A stretch of 64,000 bases of DNA from Pedobacter sp. B4-66 (GCF_018492665.1 NZ_JAFVME010000003.1:1-64000); one strand, 5' to 3'. Positions 25,899 through 35,949 are shown, counted from the stretch's first letter. Made by a program: numbers and translations. The notes: generated from the letters alone by a model not told the origin.

Positions 25899-28553
25899 AT
25901 GATTTTGGATAAAAAACCTTTGAAATTCGTTTCAATAGTACTCTTTTTAATTTTATGCGGAGCGAATATCTACGCTCAAAAACCTAAAAAACAAGCTGAA
26001 CCCGTTGTAAAAAAAACACTTACTGATTCTTTAAAGAAAAAGTCGGACAGTGATAGTACCAAAAGCAAGAGCATGAAAACTTATGCTGAATTGCTTAAAA
26101 AAGCTACCACTGTAAATGGTTTGTTTAAGGTACACCAGGTTGAGTCTGATTACTATTTTGAGGTTCCTTTGAACCTGATGAACAAAGACTTTTTATTGGT
26201 TAACAAGATCTCTTCTGTGCCCTTGGCGCTTAACGAATCAGGTTTAAACAAAGGAATGAACTTTGAAAATAAGGTAATCCGATTTTCAAGAAATAAACTT
26301 GCAGGAACAGTATGGGTTAAAACCATAGTTCCTCAGGTAGAGTCTGTGAAAGGCGATGCCATTACCCGTTCGGTAAATGATAATTTTACAGGATCCGTAA
26401 TTGAGTCATTTAAAATTGAAGCTTATTCACCAGACTCATCGGCTGTTGTTATTAAAATGAACAAAGTTTTTGATGGTACTGAGAAAAGCTTTAATGATGT
26501 ATTTACTGATATAGGGCTAGGCACTGCTCCAAAAACATCGTTATCAGCTATTGAACGTATAAAAAGTTTCCCTCAAAATATTGTAGTAAGAGCATTATTA
26601 AGTACTAGAGTTACTGAGGGTCAAAATAGTATTCCAATTAGTGTTTCAGTAACTACTAATTTGTTATTACTTCCGGAAACTCCTATGAAGCCTCGTTTTT
26701 CAGATGATAGAGTAGGTTTTTTTGATACTCCAAGATGGTACTTTTCTGATAAACAACATAAAATGGAGGTTAGGAAATTAATCACCAGATGGAGATTGGA
26801 ACCTAAACCTGAAGATTGTGCACGCTATTTGAAAGGTGAATTGGTAGAACCGGTTAAACCAATCGTATTTTATATTGACCCATCAACTCCACCGCAATGG
26901 AGAAAGGAAATTATTGCAGGGGTTGTTGATTGGCAAAAGGCCTTTGAGCAGGCAGGTTTTAAAAATGCCATATTGGCCAAGGAAGTTACAGATACAGCAG
27001 ATTACGATGGTGATGATATTCGTTACTCGGAAATTACCTATGCTGCATCACCAAAATCAAATGCAATGGGGCCAGCGGTTGTTGATCCTCGTTCTGGAGA
27101 AATTCTGGAGTCAGATGTAATCTGGTGGCATAATGTAATGACGTCTTTGCAATATTGGATGCGTGTTCAAACAGGTGTTATCGATAAAGAAGTCAGAGGC
27201 AATAAATTGTCAGATGCGCGTATGGGACATGCCATTCGTTTTGTATCATCTCATGAAATAGGTCATACATTGGGTTTAAAGCATAACATGAGTGCTTCTG
27301 CTTCTTATCCGGTAGATTCTTTAAGATCGCCATCTTTTACAAATAGGATGGGGGGAACAGCATCTTCCATTATGGATTACGCACGCTTTAATTATGTAGC
27401 ACAACCAGAAGATAAGGTTACCAATATTACTCCACAGATTGGTGTTTATGATAAGTATGCAATTGCATGGGGTTACAGATGGCTTGATGTTCAGGATGCT
27501 CATGATGAGTTACCCGTATTGAGCAGTTGGATTAAAGCTCATGCTAACGATCCTATGTATCGTTTCGGTCAACAACAGAGCAGCTTAAATATTGTTGATC
27601 CACGTTCTCAGTCTGAAGACCTAGGTGATGATGCCGTAAAAGCAAGTCGTTATGGATTAGCTAATCTAAAACGCTTAATCCCCCAAATAGCTAAATGGTC
27701 TGCAGCAGATGGTGAAGATTATTATCAAGCAGGTAAGCTATACATGGCTGCTTTAGGACAATGGCAAACTTATGCAGAGCATGTTGCAGGAAATATTGGT
27801 GGTTACTATTTAGAAAACACAGTAAGTGGTGATGGTAAAAATACCTATACACCAGTTCCTATCGCTGTACAAAAACAATCGCTTAATTACCTGAAAGAAG
27901 AAGTTTTTAATATGCCAGATTGGTTATTTAATAAAGCTTTGTTAAGCAAAACTTTCCCGGTTAAAGATACACCGTATGGACCATTTGAGTATGGCCCTTA
28001 CAACTTAAGACGTGAGTTTCAGTATGGCATGCTTTATAGTCTGGTAGGTGAAGAACGCTTGCTTAGAATGCTTGAAATGGAATTGCTTCAGGGAAAGGAA
28101 AAAGTGTTCACTGCTTCTGAATTACTAAAAGAAATCAGGACTACTGTTTTTGCTAAAACAACTAAAGGGCTAAGGCTTTCTATTACAGATAGGTTGCTAC
28201 AGCAGAACTACATTGATGTATTACTGGTAAGCACAGATAAAATGCTTGAAAAAGTGACTAAAAAAACACTAAAGGATGACACAGCCATGAACCTTCCAGC
28301 AGGTTGTGATCTGGGAATAGAAAAAGAAATTCCGAACTTTGCGCCTTCGTCAGATGTGAGTACTGTATCCGCTTTGAAGACCATTTATGTTAGTTCTATG
28401 AGTAGAACTTCGGATGTGGCAGCAGCAAAACGCGGAGAGCTTGTTCAAATTTTATCCTTATTGGAAAAATACAAATACACTGGTGATGAGGGTACAAAAG
28501 GTCATTATCAGGATTTGATTCTTCGGATTCGCCAGAGTCTTAAAATGAACTAA
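25899..28553 (+). CDS. Secreted zinc-dependent metalloprotease (metzincin, DUF5117/DUF4953 type)
   Basis: This 884-residue protein has a signal peptide (about 1-27, NIYAQ), a Lys/Ser-rich linker (about 28-65), N-terminal beta-rich DUF5118/DUF5117-type regions and a catalytic metzincin domain. The zinc site HEIGHTLGLKH gives His452, Glu453, His456, His462, followed by the Met-turn SIMDYARF (Met492). It is probably an envelope or surface protease that cuts proteins or peptides. It precedes susC by 25 bp, and no terminator intervenes, so protease, SusC and SusD form one operon. The family commonly occurs beside SusC/D pairs, suggesting that it supplies peptide substrate. Regulation through the tandem repeats upstream is proposed. 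Confidence 0.92.
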   Translation: MILDKKPLKFVSIVLFLILCGANIYAQKPKKQAEPVVKKTLTDSLKKKSDSDSTKSKSMKTYAELLKKATTVNGLFKVHQVESDYYFEVPLNLMNKDFLLVNKISSVPLALNESGLNKGMNFENKVIRFSRNKLAGTVWVKTIVPQVESVKGDAITRSVNDNFTGSVIESFKIEAYSPDSSAVVIKMNKVFDGTEKSFNDVFTDIGLGTAPKTSLSAIERIKSFPQNIVVRALLSTRVTEGQNSIPISVSVTTNLLLLPETPMKPRFSDDRVGFFDTPRWYFSDKQHKMEVRKLITRWRLEPKPEDCARYLKGELVEPVKPIVFYIDPSTPPQWRKEIIAGVVDWQKAFEQAGFKNAILAKEVTDTADYDGDDIRYSEITYAASPKSNAMGPAVVDPRSGEILESDVIWWHNVMTSLQYWMRVQTGVIDKEVRGNKLSDARMGHAIRFVSSHEIGHTLGLKHNMSASASYPVDSLRSPSFTNRMGGTASSIMDYARFNYVAQPEDKVTNITPQIGVYDKYAIAWGYRWLDVQDAHDELPVLSSWIKAHANDPMYRFGQQQSSLNIVDPRSQSEDLGDDAVKASRYGLANLKRLIPQIAKWSAADGEDYYQAGKLYMAALGQWQTYAEHVAGNIGGYYLENTVSGDGKNTYTPVPIAVQKQSLNYLKEEVFNMPDWLFNKALLSKTFPVKDTPYGPFEYGPYNLRREFQYGMLYSLVGEERLLRMLEMELLQGKEKVFTASELLKEIRTTVFAKTTKGLRLSITDRLLQQNYIDVLLVSTDKMLEKVTKKTLKDDTAMNLPAGCDLGIEKEIPNFAPSSDVSTVSALKTIYVSSMSRTSDVAAAKRGELVQILSLLEKYKYTGDEGTKGHYQDLILRIRQSLKMN

Positions 28554-28578
28554 TGTATACTCAATCAAACTATATATA

Positions 28579-31500
28579 ATGAATAAACCAATACTTTTAT
28601 TACTTCTTCTGCTTGGCTTTGGTCTATCTGGATTTAGCCAGCAAAAGCAAACAATTACCGGAAAGGTGATGGGGTCCGATGGGTTGCCAATACCTGGAGC
28701 ATCAGTTTTCGTGGAAAAATCGACCATTGGAGAACAAACAGGAGTACCTGGCCAAATCCAGAATTCAGCTATCGGTACAGTTACCGATGTGGATGGTAAG
28801 TTTACTTTAAATGTCCCTGAGGGGACAGAAACTATTCGCGTAAGTTATCTTGGATATAACTCAGCGATGGTTAGCATTAAAGGTAAAAACAACGTAAATG
28901 TTACGCTTGAAAATGGTGACAATATACTTGGAGAAGTTATCGTAAACGGATATACCGATATTGCTAAACGTAAAAACACAAGTTCAGTGGCCAAATTGGA
29001 ATACGATAAGATCCGCCAAACGGGGGTTTCAGGTATCGACCAAATGTTACAAGGGCAGGTTGCAGGTGTATCCGTAACCAGTTTAAATGGCGGACCTTCA
29101 TCTGCGCCTAAAATTCGCATTAGGGGTACTGTATCTTTAAATGGTTCACAAGATCCATTGTGGGTATTGGATGGTTTACCATTAGAAGGTACCGACCTTC
29201 CGAAGAACATTATGGACAAAGAGAATATCGATCAGCTTCGTAATTTACCAATCGCCGGCTTAAATCCGGATGACATCGAAGACATCACCATTTTAAAAGA
29301 CGCCGCAGCAACCGCTATTTATGGTGCCAGAGCTGCAAATGGAGTGATTGTAATTACCACTAAAAAGGGTAAAAAAGGTCCTGCAACCATAAATTTCAGT
29401 GCCAACACATTTATTGGAGAACGTCCTGATTTCAGTAAACTTAACCTGATGAATGCAGGAGAAAAAGTTGATTTTGAACTTGGACTAGCTTCCAGAGCAG
29501 ATCTAACCTACAGAGATAACCTGGGTGCCGTTGCCAGAATATTAAACAAAACAGGCGAACTGGGAACTTACCGCAACAGCGGATTTTCCGGTCTTAAAAC
29601 CGGCACACAAGAGCAGATTAATGCATTGAAAAATGTAAATACCGATTGGGGTAAAGAATTGTATCAATCTCCGGTAAACCAGCAATACACCCTTGGAATA
29701 TCTGGCGGAACAGATCAAGCCAATTACTATTTCTCAGGTGGCTTTTATGATGAAAAAGGGTCAACCATTGGTACAGGTTTAAGAAGGTACAATACTACCT
29801 TAAAAACAAATTTTACAATCTCTCCTAAACTAAAGTTCGGCGCCGCCTTATTTGGATCAGTAACTAATCAAAAAAATTACTTAACAGAAACCAGTGCATT
29901 CACAAGTCCATCCAGATATGTGAGAAATGCAAACCCATATCTGAGCATCAAAGATGCAAATGGTGCCTATGTATATGACCCGGATATCCAGGGATCATCA
30001 ACTTTAACAGGTGATGTTTTTGTTCCTTTTAATATTATCGAAGAGCGTGAAAACACCAGGTATAACCTAAACAGCAAAAGCTTCAAAGGAATTTTTGATG
30101 TAAATTACAAAATCATTAAAGAACTAAATTTTCGTTCAGAAATGGGCCTGCAATTTGAAGAAAACGGTTCCGAAAAGTATGGCAGTCAGGACACTTATTA
30201 CGTAAGAAAGTTCCGTGAAGGTACTCGTTATTACAACTCTGCTACTAAAAAATACGAATATTTCTTGCCACAAGGCGGTGTAATTCAGAACCAAAATACT
30301 TCTTTCTTTCAATACAACTGGAAAAATATCTTTGAATTTAATAAAGTAATTAATGAAAAGCATGAGATTGAAGCCTTAGCAGGAGCTGAGTTCCGCAGAA
30401 CAAGGAATCAGGGAATTATGACCAGGGGATTTGGTTATAATGACCGTACCTTAACCAGCCAGGAGATTATATTTCCAAATTCAAACTATACTAGTGGTTT
30501 AAGTAGTCCATATAGGGCTTACCAAAAGAACTTGCTTGAAAACGCCTATGCCTCTTTCTACGGTACCCTTTCTTATACCTATGATCGAAAATATACAGTT
30601 TATGGAAGCGTACGTTATGATGGATCTGATCTGTTTGGTGTAGACCCCAAATACAAATACTTACCTATTTATTCTGTATCTGGTGCATGGAATGCAAAAG
30701 AAGAAGATTTCGTTAAGGATGTAAAATGGATCTCGAACTTACGCGTAAGATCATCTTATGGTATTCAAGGAAATATTGACAAAAACACTTCTCCATATGT
30801 AGTTGGTGTATATGACAAGACCACTATTTTACCTGGAAATACAGAACCGACTATCAATGTAAGCAATCCGCCAAATCAAAAACTGCGCTGGGAAAAAACA
30901 GCAACGTTTAATGCAGCTGTAGACCTTGGTATATTTAACAATGCGGTACAAGTAACTGCAGAATATTACAACAGATCTAGTAAAGACCTGATTGGTGTTC
31001 AGGAACTATCTTTAGAAAACGGATTCGATTTTACCAATGCAAACTGGGCACAAGTTAGAAACAGAGGTTTTGAATTGACCATTTCTACCAGGAACATCAG
31101 CTCCAAAAACTTCCAGTGGTGGACAGATTTTAACTTTGCCCATAATAAGAGCAAGGTGATCAGAGAGAAAGTAAGTTTAAAATCACTAACCCCTTCAAAA
31201 GAAGGTTATTCTATCAATCCATTGTTTGTAATTAAAACAGCAGGATTAGATGCCAATGGAATTCCTCAATTTGTTCAAGACGGCAAAGTAGTTTCCCTGG
31301 AGGATTTCTACAAACTGTATGATCCATATGCAGATTTCTTCCCGGGCCAGTTGGCACAAAGTAATCTGAGTGATAAAGAATATCAGAACTTATTTACTTA
31401 CGTTGGAGACCGTGACCCGAAATACACAGGAGGTTTAGTTAACCGTTTCCGTTACAAAAACTTTGACTTAGCTATTGCAGCAAACTTTAACTTAAGTCAG

Positions 31501-31944
31501 TGGGTTATAGAAACGCCACCTTACAATCCTGCATCATTAGACCGTGGTCAGAATTACAACAAACAAGTATTAAACGCATGGAGTCCAACCAACACTAGCA
31601 GTAACTTGCCAGCAATCATTGGTAACGATACAGGTGACGGTAGTCGCTGGATGGCTTACAGCTGGTTAAATGGGAATGACCCTGGTTATTCTTATAACAA
31701 CCTTGACATCTGGGCTAAAAAAATGAGCTACATCAGGATCAACAGCATCCGTATGGGCTATAGCCTTCCAGCTAAAATAGCAGGAAAAGTGAAAGCAAAT
31801 ACTTTAAGAATCAGCGTAGAGGGCAGAAATATGTTCGTATTCGGATCTGATTACAAAGGTTATTTCGATCCGGAAACCTATGGTAATATTTATGCTCAAC
31901 CCATCACAAGAAGCGTATCTATTGGTTTAAATGCAACTTTTTAA
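28579..31944 (+). CDS. SusC/RagA-family TonB-linked outer-membrane transporter
   Basis: This 1121-residue protein has a signal peptide (about 1-21, GFSQ), a CarboxypepD_reg-like domain (about 24-110), a TonB plug domain (about 120-225, with QMLQGQVAGVSVTSLNGGPS, RIRGTVSLN and the IYGARAANGVIVITTKKGK motif) and a 22-stranded barrel ending in SIGLNATF. It imports large substrates through the outer membrane with TonB energy. Length is typical. It is co-transcribed with the protease before it, and its stop shares one base with an upstream ATG of susD. Codon choice is more C-ending than in neighbouring genes, in keeping with high expression or recent transfer. The substrate is unknown; peptides are favoured by the protease. 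Confidence 0.96.
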   Translation: MNKPILLLLLLLGFGLSGFSQQKQTITGKVMGSDGLPIPGASVFVEKSTIGEQTGVPGQIQNSAIGTVTDVDGKFTLNVPEGTETIRVSYLGYNSAMVSIKGKNNVNVTLENGDNILGEVIVNGYTDIAKRKNTSSVAKLEYDKIRQTGVSGIDQMLQGQVAGVSVTSLNGGPSSAPKIRIRGTVSLNGSQDPLWVLDGLPLEGTDLPKNIMDKENIDQLRNLPIAGLNPDDIEDITILKDAAATAIYGARAANGVIVITTKKGKKGPATINFSANTFIGERPDFSKLNLMNAGEKVDFELGLASRADLTYRDNLGAVARILNKTGELGTYRNSGFSGLKTGTQEQINALKNVNTDWGKELYQSPVNQQYTLGISGGTDQANYYFSGGFYDEKGSTIGTGLRRYNTTLKTNFTISPKLKFGAALFGSVTNQKNYLTETSAFTSPSRYVRNANPYLSIKDANGAYVYDPDIQGSSTLTGDVFVPFNIIEERENTRYNLNSKSFKGIFDVNYKIIKELNFRSEMGLQFEENGSEKYGSQDTYYVRKFREGTRYYNSATKKYEYFLPQGGVIQNQNTSFFQYNWKNIFEFNKVINEKHEIEALAGAEFRRTRNQGIMTRGFGYNDRTLTSQEIIFPNSNYTSGLSSPYRAYQKNLLENAYASFYGTLSYTYDRKYTVYGSVRYDGSDLFGVDPKYKYLPIYSVSGAWNAKEEDFVKDVKWISNLRVRSSYGIQGNIDKNTSPYVVGVYDKTTILPGNTEPTINVSNPPNQKLRWEKTATFNAAVDLGIFNNAVQVTAEYYNRSSKDLIGVQELSLENGFDFTNANWAQVRNRGFELTISTRNISSKNFQWWTDFNFAHNKSKVIREKVSLKSLTPSKEGYSINPLFVIKTAGLDANGIPQFVQDGKVVSLEDFYKLYDPYADFFPGQLAQSNLSDKEYQNLFTYVGDRDPKYTGGLVNRFRYKNFDLAIAANFNLSQWVIETPPYNPASLDRGQNYNKQVLNAWSPTNTSSNLPAIIGNDTGDGSRWMAYSWLNGNDPGYSYNNLDIWAKKMSYIRINSIRMGYSLPAKIAGKVKANTLRISVEGRNMFVFGSDYKGYFDPETYGNIYAQPITRSVSIGLNATF

Positions 31945-31955
31945 TGTTAAATCAA

Positions 31956-33278
31956 ATGAAGAAATTAATCATATTAAGCGCAGCATTACTTACACTAACT
32001 GTAAGTAGCTGTAAAAAATTCTTAGAAATAGAACCTACAGGCAAGGTAATTCCAACTACCGCAGAAGATTTCAGAAGTTTAATGACCTCTGCTTATGCCA
32101 ACTTCCCTAAGCACAAAGCCTTGCTTGCTTTACGCACAGACGAATTAACCTTGGATGAATATAGTCAGGATTTTCAAACTGTACGTGATATCTATACCTG
32201 GCAGGACGCTAATCCGGATGGGCTAACTGCTCCATTTCCATATGCTCAGTTTTATAAAACCATTTTTTTTACCAACCAGGTCATTGCAGATATCGACAAT
32301 AAAGTAGGTGTTACGGCAGTAGCCAGTCAGATTAAAGCTGAAGCCTATATTTTAAGAGCATATTCGCACTTTGAATTACTTAATTTATATGCCAAACCCT
32401 ATGATAAAGCAACTGCAGCTACAGACCGTGGCGTACCGCTTGCAACAACCATAGACATTGAGCAGAAATTTCCTTTAGCTACTATAGAAGGTGTTTATAC
32501 GCAGATTTTCTCCGACCTAGCTGCTGGTGAGCAATTACTAAATGTAGATAAATGGGATAGTGGAACAAATTATCGTTTCGGAAAAACCGCTACACAAGCA
32601 CTTTATGCCAGGATATATGAATTCAGAGGAGAATGGGATAAAGCCCTTACCGCTGCCCAAGGCGTGCTGCAAACAAACAGTGCACTCGAAGACCTCAATG
32701 TTACCGAAAGCCTGCTGCCAAACAACTATCTATCTAAAGAAAACATCATGTCGATGGAAGACGTAATGGATTCCAGATCTTCTAATGTATCATTTATCTC
32801 AGCCCATTTACTTGGTATCTACAATCAGACAGACGATCTTCGTTTCTCGAAGTACTTTAGCAAATCCGGTTCAGATTACGTTTCCATAAAAGGCAATTCC
32901 AATGCTTTAAAAATCACTTTCCGTAACGCAGAAATGTACCTGATTGCTGCAGAAGCTGCATTGCAGACCAACAATAAAGACCTGGCATTACAACGCTTGC
33001 TTGCGCTGAAAGCAAAACGCTTAAAACCGGCATATTATCAAACGGAAGCAAGTCGGATCTCAGATTTGTTGCCCGAAGATTTAATGACAGAAATCCTTGC
33101 GGAACGCGAGCGTGAATTTGCCATTGAAGGCCACAGATGGTATGATTTAAGACGTTATGGACAATCACAAATCAAACATACTGTAAGCGGAAAAGATTAC
33201 TTACTGCTTAAAAATGACCCAAGGTATACGGTTAAATTTCCACGAGAAGCTTTGGCTAATAACCCAGAACTGAAATAA
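31956..33278 (+). CDS. SusD/RagB-family surface lipoprotein
   Basis: This protein of about 440 residues is the lid and substrate-binding partner of SusC. The lipoprotein signal ends TVSSC, followed by KKFLEIEPTGKV, the hallmark start of SusD proteins. The body has TPR-like helices, and near the C terminus come the conserved EREREFAIEGHRWYDLRRYG and the final PREALANNPELK. It is at the short end for the family. ATG at 31956 is used; an ATG at 31944 overlapping the susC stop would add MLNQ. A strong terminator follows 28 bp after the stop. Confidence 0.95.
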   Translation: MKKLIILSAALLTLTVSSCKKFLEIEPTGKVIPTTAEDFRSLMTSAYANFPKHKALLALRTDELTLDEYSQDFQTVRDIYTWQDANPDGLTAPFPYAQFYKTIFFTNQVIADIDNKVGVTAVASQIKAEAYILRAYSHFELLNLYAKPYDKATAATDRGVPLATTIDIEQKFPLATIEGVYTQIFSDLAAGEQLLNVDKWDSGTNYRFGKTATQALYARIYEFRGEWDKALTAAQGVLQTNSALEDLNVTESLLPNNYLSKENIMSMEDVMDSRSSNVSFISAHLLGIYNQTDDLRFSKYFSKSGSDYVSIKGNSNALKITFRNAEMYLIAAEAALQTNNKDLALQRLLALKAKRLKPAYYQTEASRISDLLPEDLMTEILAEREREFAIEGHRWYDLRRYGQSQIKHTVSGKDYLLLKNDPRYTVKFPREALANNPELK

Positions 33279-33305
33279 TAACATCGCATTTAAATAATTT
33301 CTTCA

Positions 33306-33342
33306 AACTCTGGTCTGTTTTTACAGGCCGGAGTTTTTTTTT
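33306..33342 (+). terminator. Intrinsic terminator of protease-susCD operon
   Basis: A 12-bp stem (33306-33317 with 33324-33335, two G-T pairs) with a 6-nt loop and a run of nine T. It separates the SusCD operon from the LytTR regulator gene. Confidence 0.9.
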
Positions 33343-33367
33343 ACATTTACTTCCTAATAATTTAAGC

Positions 33368-34114
33368 ATGACTGTACTGATTATTGAGGATGAAGAGCTG
33401 GCTGCAACTACGTTGCAGAATATGCTTAAGCATATTGATCCTAAGCTTCAGGTTCTTGGTATTTTAGGTACAATTGAGGATGCGGTAAACTGGTTTAAAA
33501 GCAATACAGTTGATCTTCTTTTTATGGATGTTCATCTTGGAGATGGAGAAAGTTTTCAAATATTTAAAGAGGTAGTTATTAATAGTCCTGTTATTTTTAC
33601 GACAGCCTATGATCAATACACACTTAAAGCTTTCAAAAATCAAGGTATAGATTATCTTTTAAAACCTTTTGATGAAGATGATGTTCGAGCGGCACTGACT
33701 AAACTGAATGGTATTTTAAAAACTAAAGAGTCAAATGTACTACCTCAAAAAATAGATGAACTATTTGGGAAGACTCGAAACCGCTTTATGGTAAAAGTTG
33801 GTAAGCTGATTAAAACAGTAGCTGCAGATGAGGTTGCATACTTTATGGCTGAAGATAAATATCTCTTCCTGGTAACTAAAGATCAGAAAAATTACATAAT
33901 AGAAGAGACGATAAGTAGTTTAGAACCTAATCTTAATGCTACTGATTTTTTTAGAATCAACCGCAAGTTCATTATTCATATCAATTCCATTAAGGAAATG
34001 TATAAGCTCTCCAGAAATAGGGTTAGAATTATCCTTTCTCCAAAACCTGCTGATGTAGAAGTAGTGGTTAGTGAAGAAAGGGCTGAAGCGTTTAAAAATT
34101 GGCTAAATCAGTAA
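33368..34114 (+). CDS. LytTR-family response regulator
   Basis: This 248-residue regulator has a receiver domain (about 1-120; acidic pair Glu7-Asp8, phospho-acceptor Asp54 in LFMDVHLGD, Lys in LLKPF) and a C-terminal LytTR DNA-binding domain (about 145-248; the FFRINRKFIIHINSI motif is diagnostic). LytTR proteins bind direct repeats about two helical turns apart. It is transcribed separately from SusCD because of the terminator at 33306. The only LytS-type kinase in the window is at 24197, on the other side of the protease-SusCD operon, and the two are the likely two-component pair. Confidence 0.94.
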   Translation: MTVLIIEDEELAATTLQNMLKHIDPKLQVLGILGTIEDAVNWFKSNTVDLLFMDVHLGDGESFQIFKEVVINSPVIFTTAYDQYTLKAFKNQGIDYLLKPFDEDDVRAALTKLNGILKTKESNVLPQKIDELFGKTRNRFMVKVGKLIKTVAADEVAYFMAEDKYLFLVTKDQKNYIIEETISSLEPNLNATDFFRINRKFIIHINSIKEMYKLSRNRVRIILSPKPADVEVVVSEERAEAFKNWLNQ

Positions 34115-34128
34115 TACAACCTATCACG

Positions 34129-35217
34129 TTATTTTGTTAAGATGACTTTGCGTCCTTCTTTCGCTGAAAGTTTAGCCGCCTCCAAAATCTTTACCACAAT
34201 TAAATTGTTGCTTAATGACGATAAATCATTATCTGGTTTTATCTCATTTTTTAGTATAGCAGAAAGATAGTTAAGGTGATTGCTATAAATAGGAGATAGG
34301 GGTTTGGCCTCTTCAAGTTGATAGTCTGGTTTTCCATTTTCTTTAGTGCGTAAAGTATTGGAGTTTACAGCTTGTATGTATCCGGTTTTGCCAAATACTT
34401 CCATGTCTTTTATACCAAAAGGCCAGTTCCAGGAGCCTTCAATTATTCCTGTAGCCGTAGGGTATTCAAGTAATATGGTTGCATCATCATCAACATTTGG
34501 GTAAATATCTTTCTTAATCTGGTGCGTTATTGCTGTAACTGAAATGGGAGCTTTTCCATTCATAAGCCAGGTCATAAGGTTTGCACCGTAACAACCAAAA
34601 TCTATAATTGCGCCTCCACCATTTTTCTTTGGGTCAGTAAGCCAGCTCAGAAACTCTTTGCTTACTCCAATCTCCTTAGGACCTTGATGACCATCGTGGG
34701 CTACTATTTTTCTAATATCACCTATGGTATTGTTTTGTTTAATTCGGTTATATGCTTCCTGATTACTCGGATACCATGTGGTTTCGTAGTTGGTTAGTAG
34801 ATGTATCTTATATTGCTTGGCAAGTGCAGCCATACGTTCTGCATGTTTTACAGATACGGCTAGGGGTTTTTCTACCATCACAGAAATTCCGAGAGGAGCT
34901 GCGGCTTCTACCACCATTAAATGGTCTTCAATAGCATTGTAGGCTAGTACTACATCAGGTTTACGATGTTTTAATAATTCTTTTAAGTCGGTAAAAAAGA
35001 CTGAGTCAGCAAGTTTAAAACGTGTTTTATACCTTTCAACCAAAACCGGATTCTCTTCTGCAATTCCTATGATGTTTACTTCGCCTTTACGATAGCTGTC
35101 CATAATTAGGTTTACGTGATCGTGACTAAGGCCAGCTAATACAACATTTAATTTAGATTGTGCTTTAACTTGTAATGAGAAAAATGCCAAGAGGAAAATG
35201 GCAAGGTACTTTTGCAT
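34129..35217 (-). CDS. Secreted Gfo/Idh/MocA family oxidoreductase
   Basis: This 362-residue protein has a Sec-type signal peptide (about 1-19, VKAQ), then the Gfo/Idh/MocA layout: Rossmann-like N-terminal domain, the catalytic-loop motif MVEKPLAVS near residue 116, and a C-terminal beta-sheet domain with DFGCYGANLMTWL. The usual GxGxxG dinucleotide motif is replaced by AGLSHDH, so classic free NAD(P) use is doubtful; a tightly bound cofactor or a non-redox role is possible. It probably modifies sugars in the periplasm. It follows the secreted 236-residue gene by 21 bp in the same operon. Confidence 0.88.
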   Translation of the reverse strand: MQKYLAIFLLAFFSLQVKAQSKLNVVLAGLSHDHVNLIMDSYRKGEVNIIGIAEENPVLVERYKTRFKLADSVFFTDLKELLKHRKPDVVLAYNAIEDHLMVVEAAAPLGISVMVEKPLAVSVKHAERMAALAKQYKIHLLTNYETTWYPSNQEAYNRIKQNNTIGDIRKIVAHDGHQGPKEIGVSKEFLSWLTDPKKNGGGAIIDFGCYGANLMTWLMNGKAPISVTAITHQIKKDIYPNVDDDATILLEYPTATGIIEGSWNWPFGIKDMEVFGKTGYIQAVNSNTLRTKENGKPDYQLEEAKPLSPIYSNHLNYLSAILKNEIKPDNDLSSLSNNLIVVKILEAAKLSAKEGRKVILTK

Positions 35218-35238
35218 ATAATGATTGTTAGATTTTAT

Positions 35239-35949
35239 TTATTCACTTACTTTGCTCCATATTTCATAGATTTTTGCGCCTTTGCTGCTCAATCCACTAT
35301 GGTGCCACTTGCCATCCTGTAATTTTCCATCAAACACTAATGAAACTCCTACACGGCTGTTGTCTCTTGAGAAAAACTCAATTTGTTCTGTATATTTTCC
35401 ATCTTTAAAAGTGTATGAACCGCCTCCGGTTCCGGAAAATTCCTTTTTATCAGGATCTATTGCAACCCATTGAAATTTCTTTCCTGTAAGTAATTTGTAG
35501 GTTTGACGGGAACCGGTTTGGTGAATGTCTGCAACCTTTCCATCTTCTTGCATCCTACCGGTTATACGCCAAACACCTGCTAATGGCGCTTTTCCATCAT
35601 CAACCCGGTTAAAATTCACATGCCCAGCGGGCACATCCATAGATAGCTTATCGGTAGAAACTTCAAAGGGAATATTTAATTCTTCTCCAACAGTGGATGA
35701 TTTGGAGCTATTAAAATATAGTTTAGCTTTAATATTGCCGTTACTTGTTTCGTAGCTGCCACCACGCGACATTATAAACTTGTCGGCTTGATGCACTGTA
35801 TGTATAAAATAGCCATCTTCAAAAAAAAGCTGATGTTGATCTGATCCATCATTGAATTCCCATGCGCCGTTTAGAGAATTAGTTTGTGCCTGAACAGTTG
35901 TAAAGGAAATGCAAATCGCAAATAGGAGCGAGATTAGGTGCTTTTTCAT
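35239..35949 (-). CDS. Secreted lipocalin-like beta protein, hypothetical
   Basis: This 236-residue protein has a signal peptide (about 1-21, TVQAQ). The mature part is two similar beta-rich halves, each starting with a GAWEFND/GVWRITG type motif (about 28 and 124) that resembles lipocalin-like or DUF4488-type domains, and each contains a strand pattern with GGSYE/GGSYTF. The internal duplication suggests a small-molecule or carbohydrate-binding role. It is the first gene of a two-gene operon with the secreted Gfo/Idh/MocA protein. The family is common in Bacteroidota sugar loci but its activity is not known to me. Confidence 0.75.
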   Translation of the reverse strand: MKKHLISLLFAICISFTTVQAQTNSLNGAWEFNDGSDQHQLFFEDGYFIHTVHQADKFIMSRGGSYETSNGNIKAKLYFNSSKSSTVGEELNIPFEVSTDKLSMDVPAGHVNFNRVDDGKAPLAGVWRITGRMQEDGKVADIHQTGSRQTYKLLTGKKFQWVAIDPDKKEFSGTGGGSYTFKDGKYTEQIEFFSRDNSRVGVSLVFDGKLQDGKWHHSGLSSKGAKIYEIWSKVSE

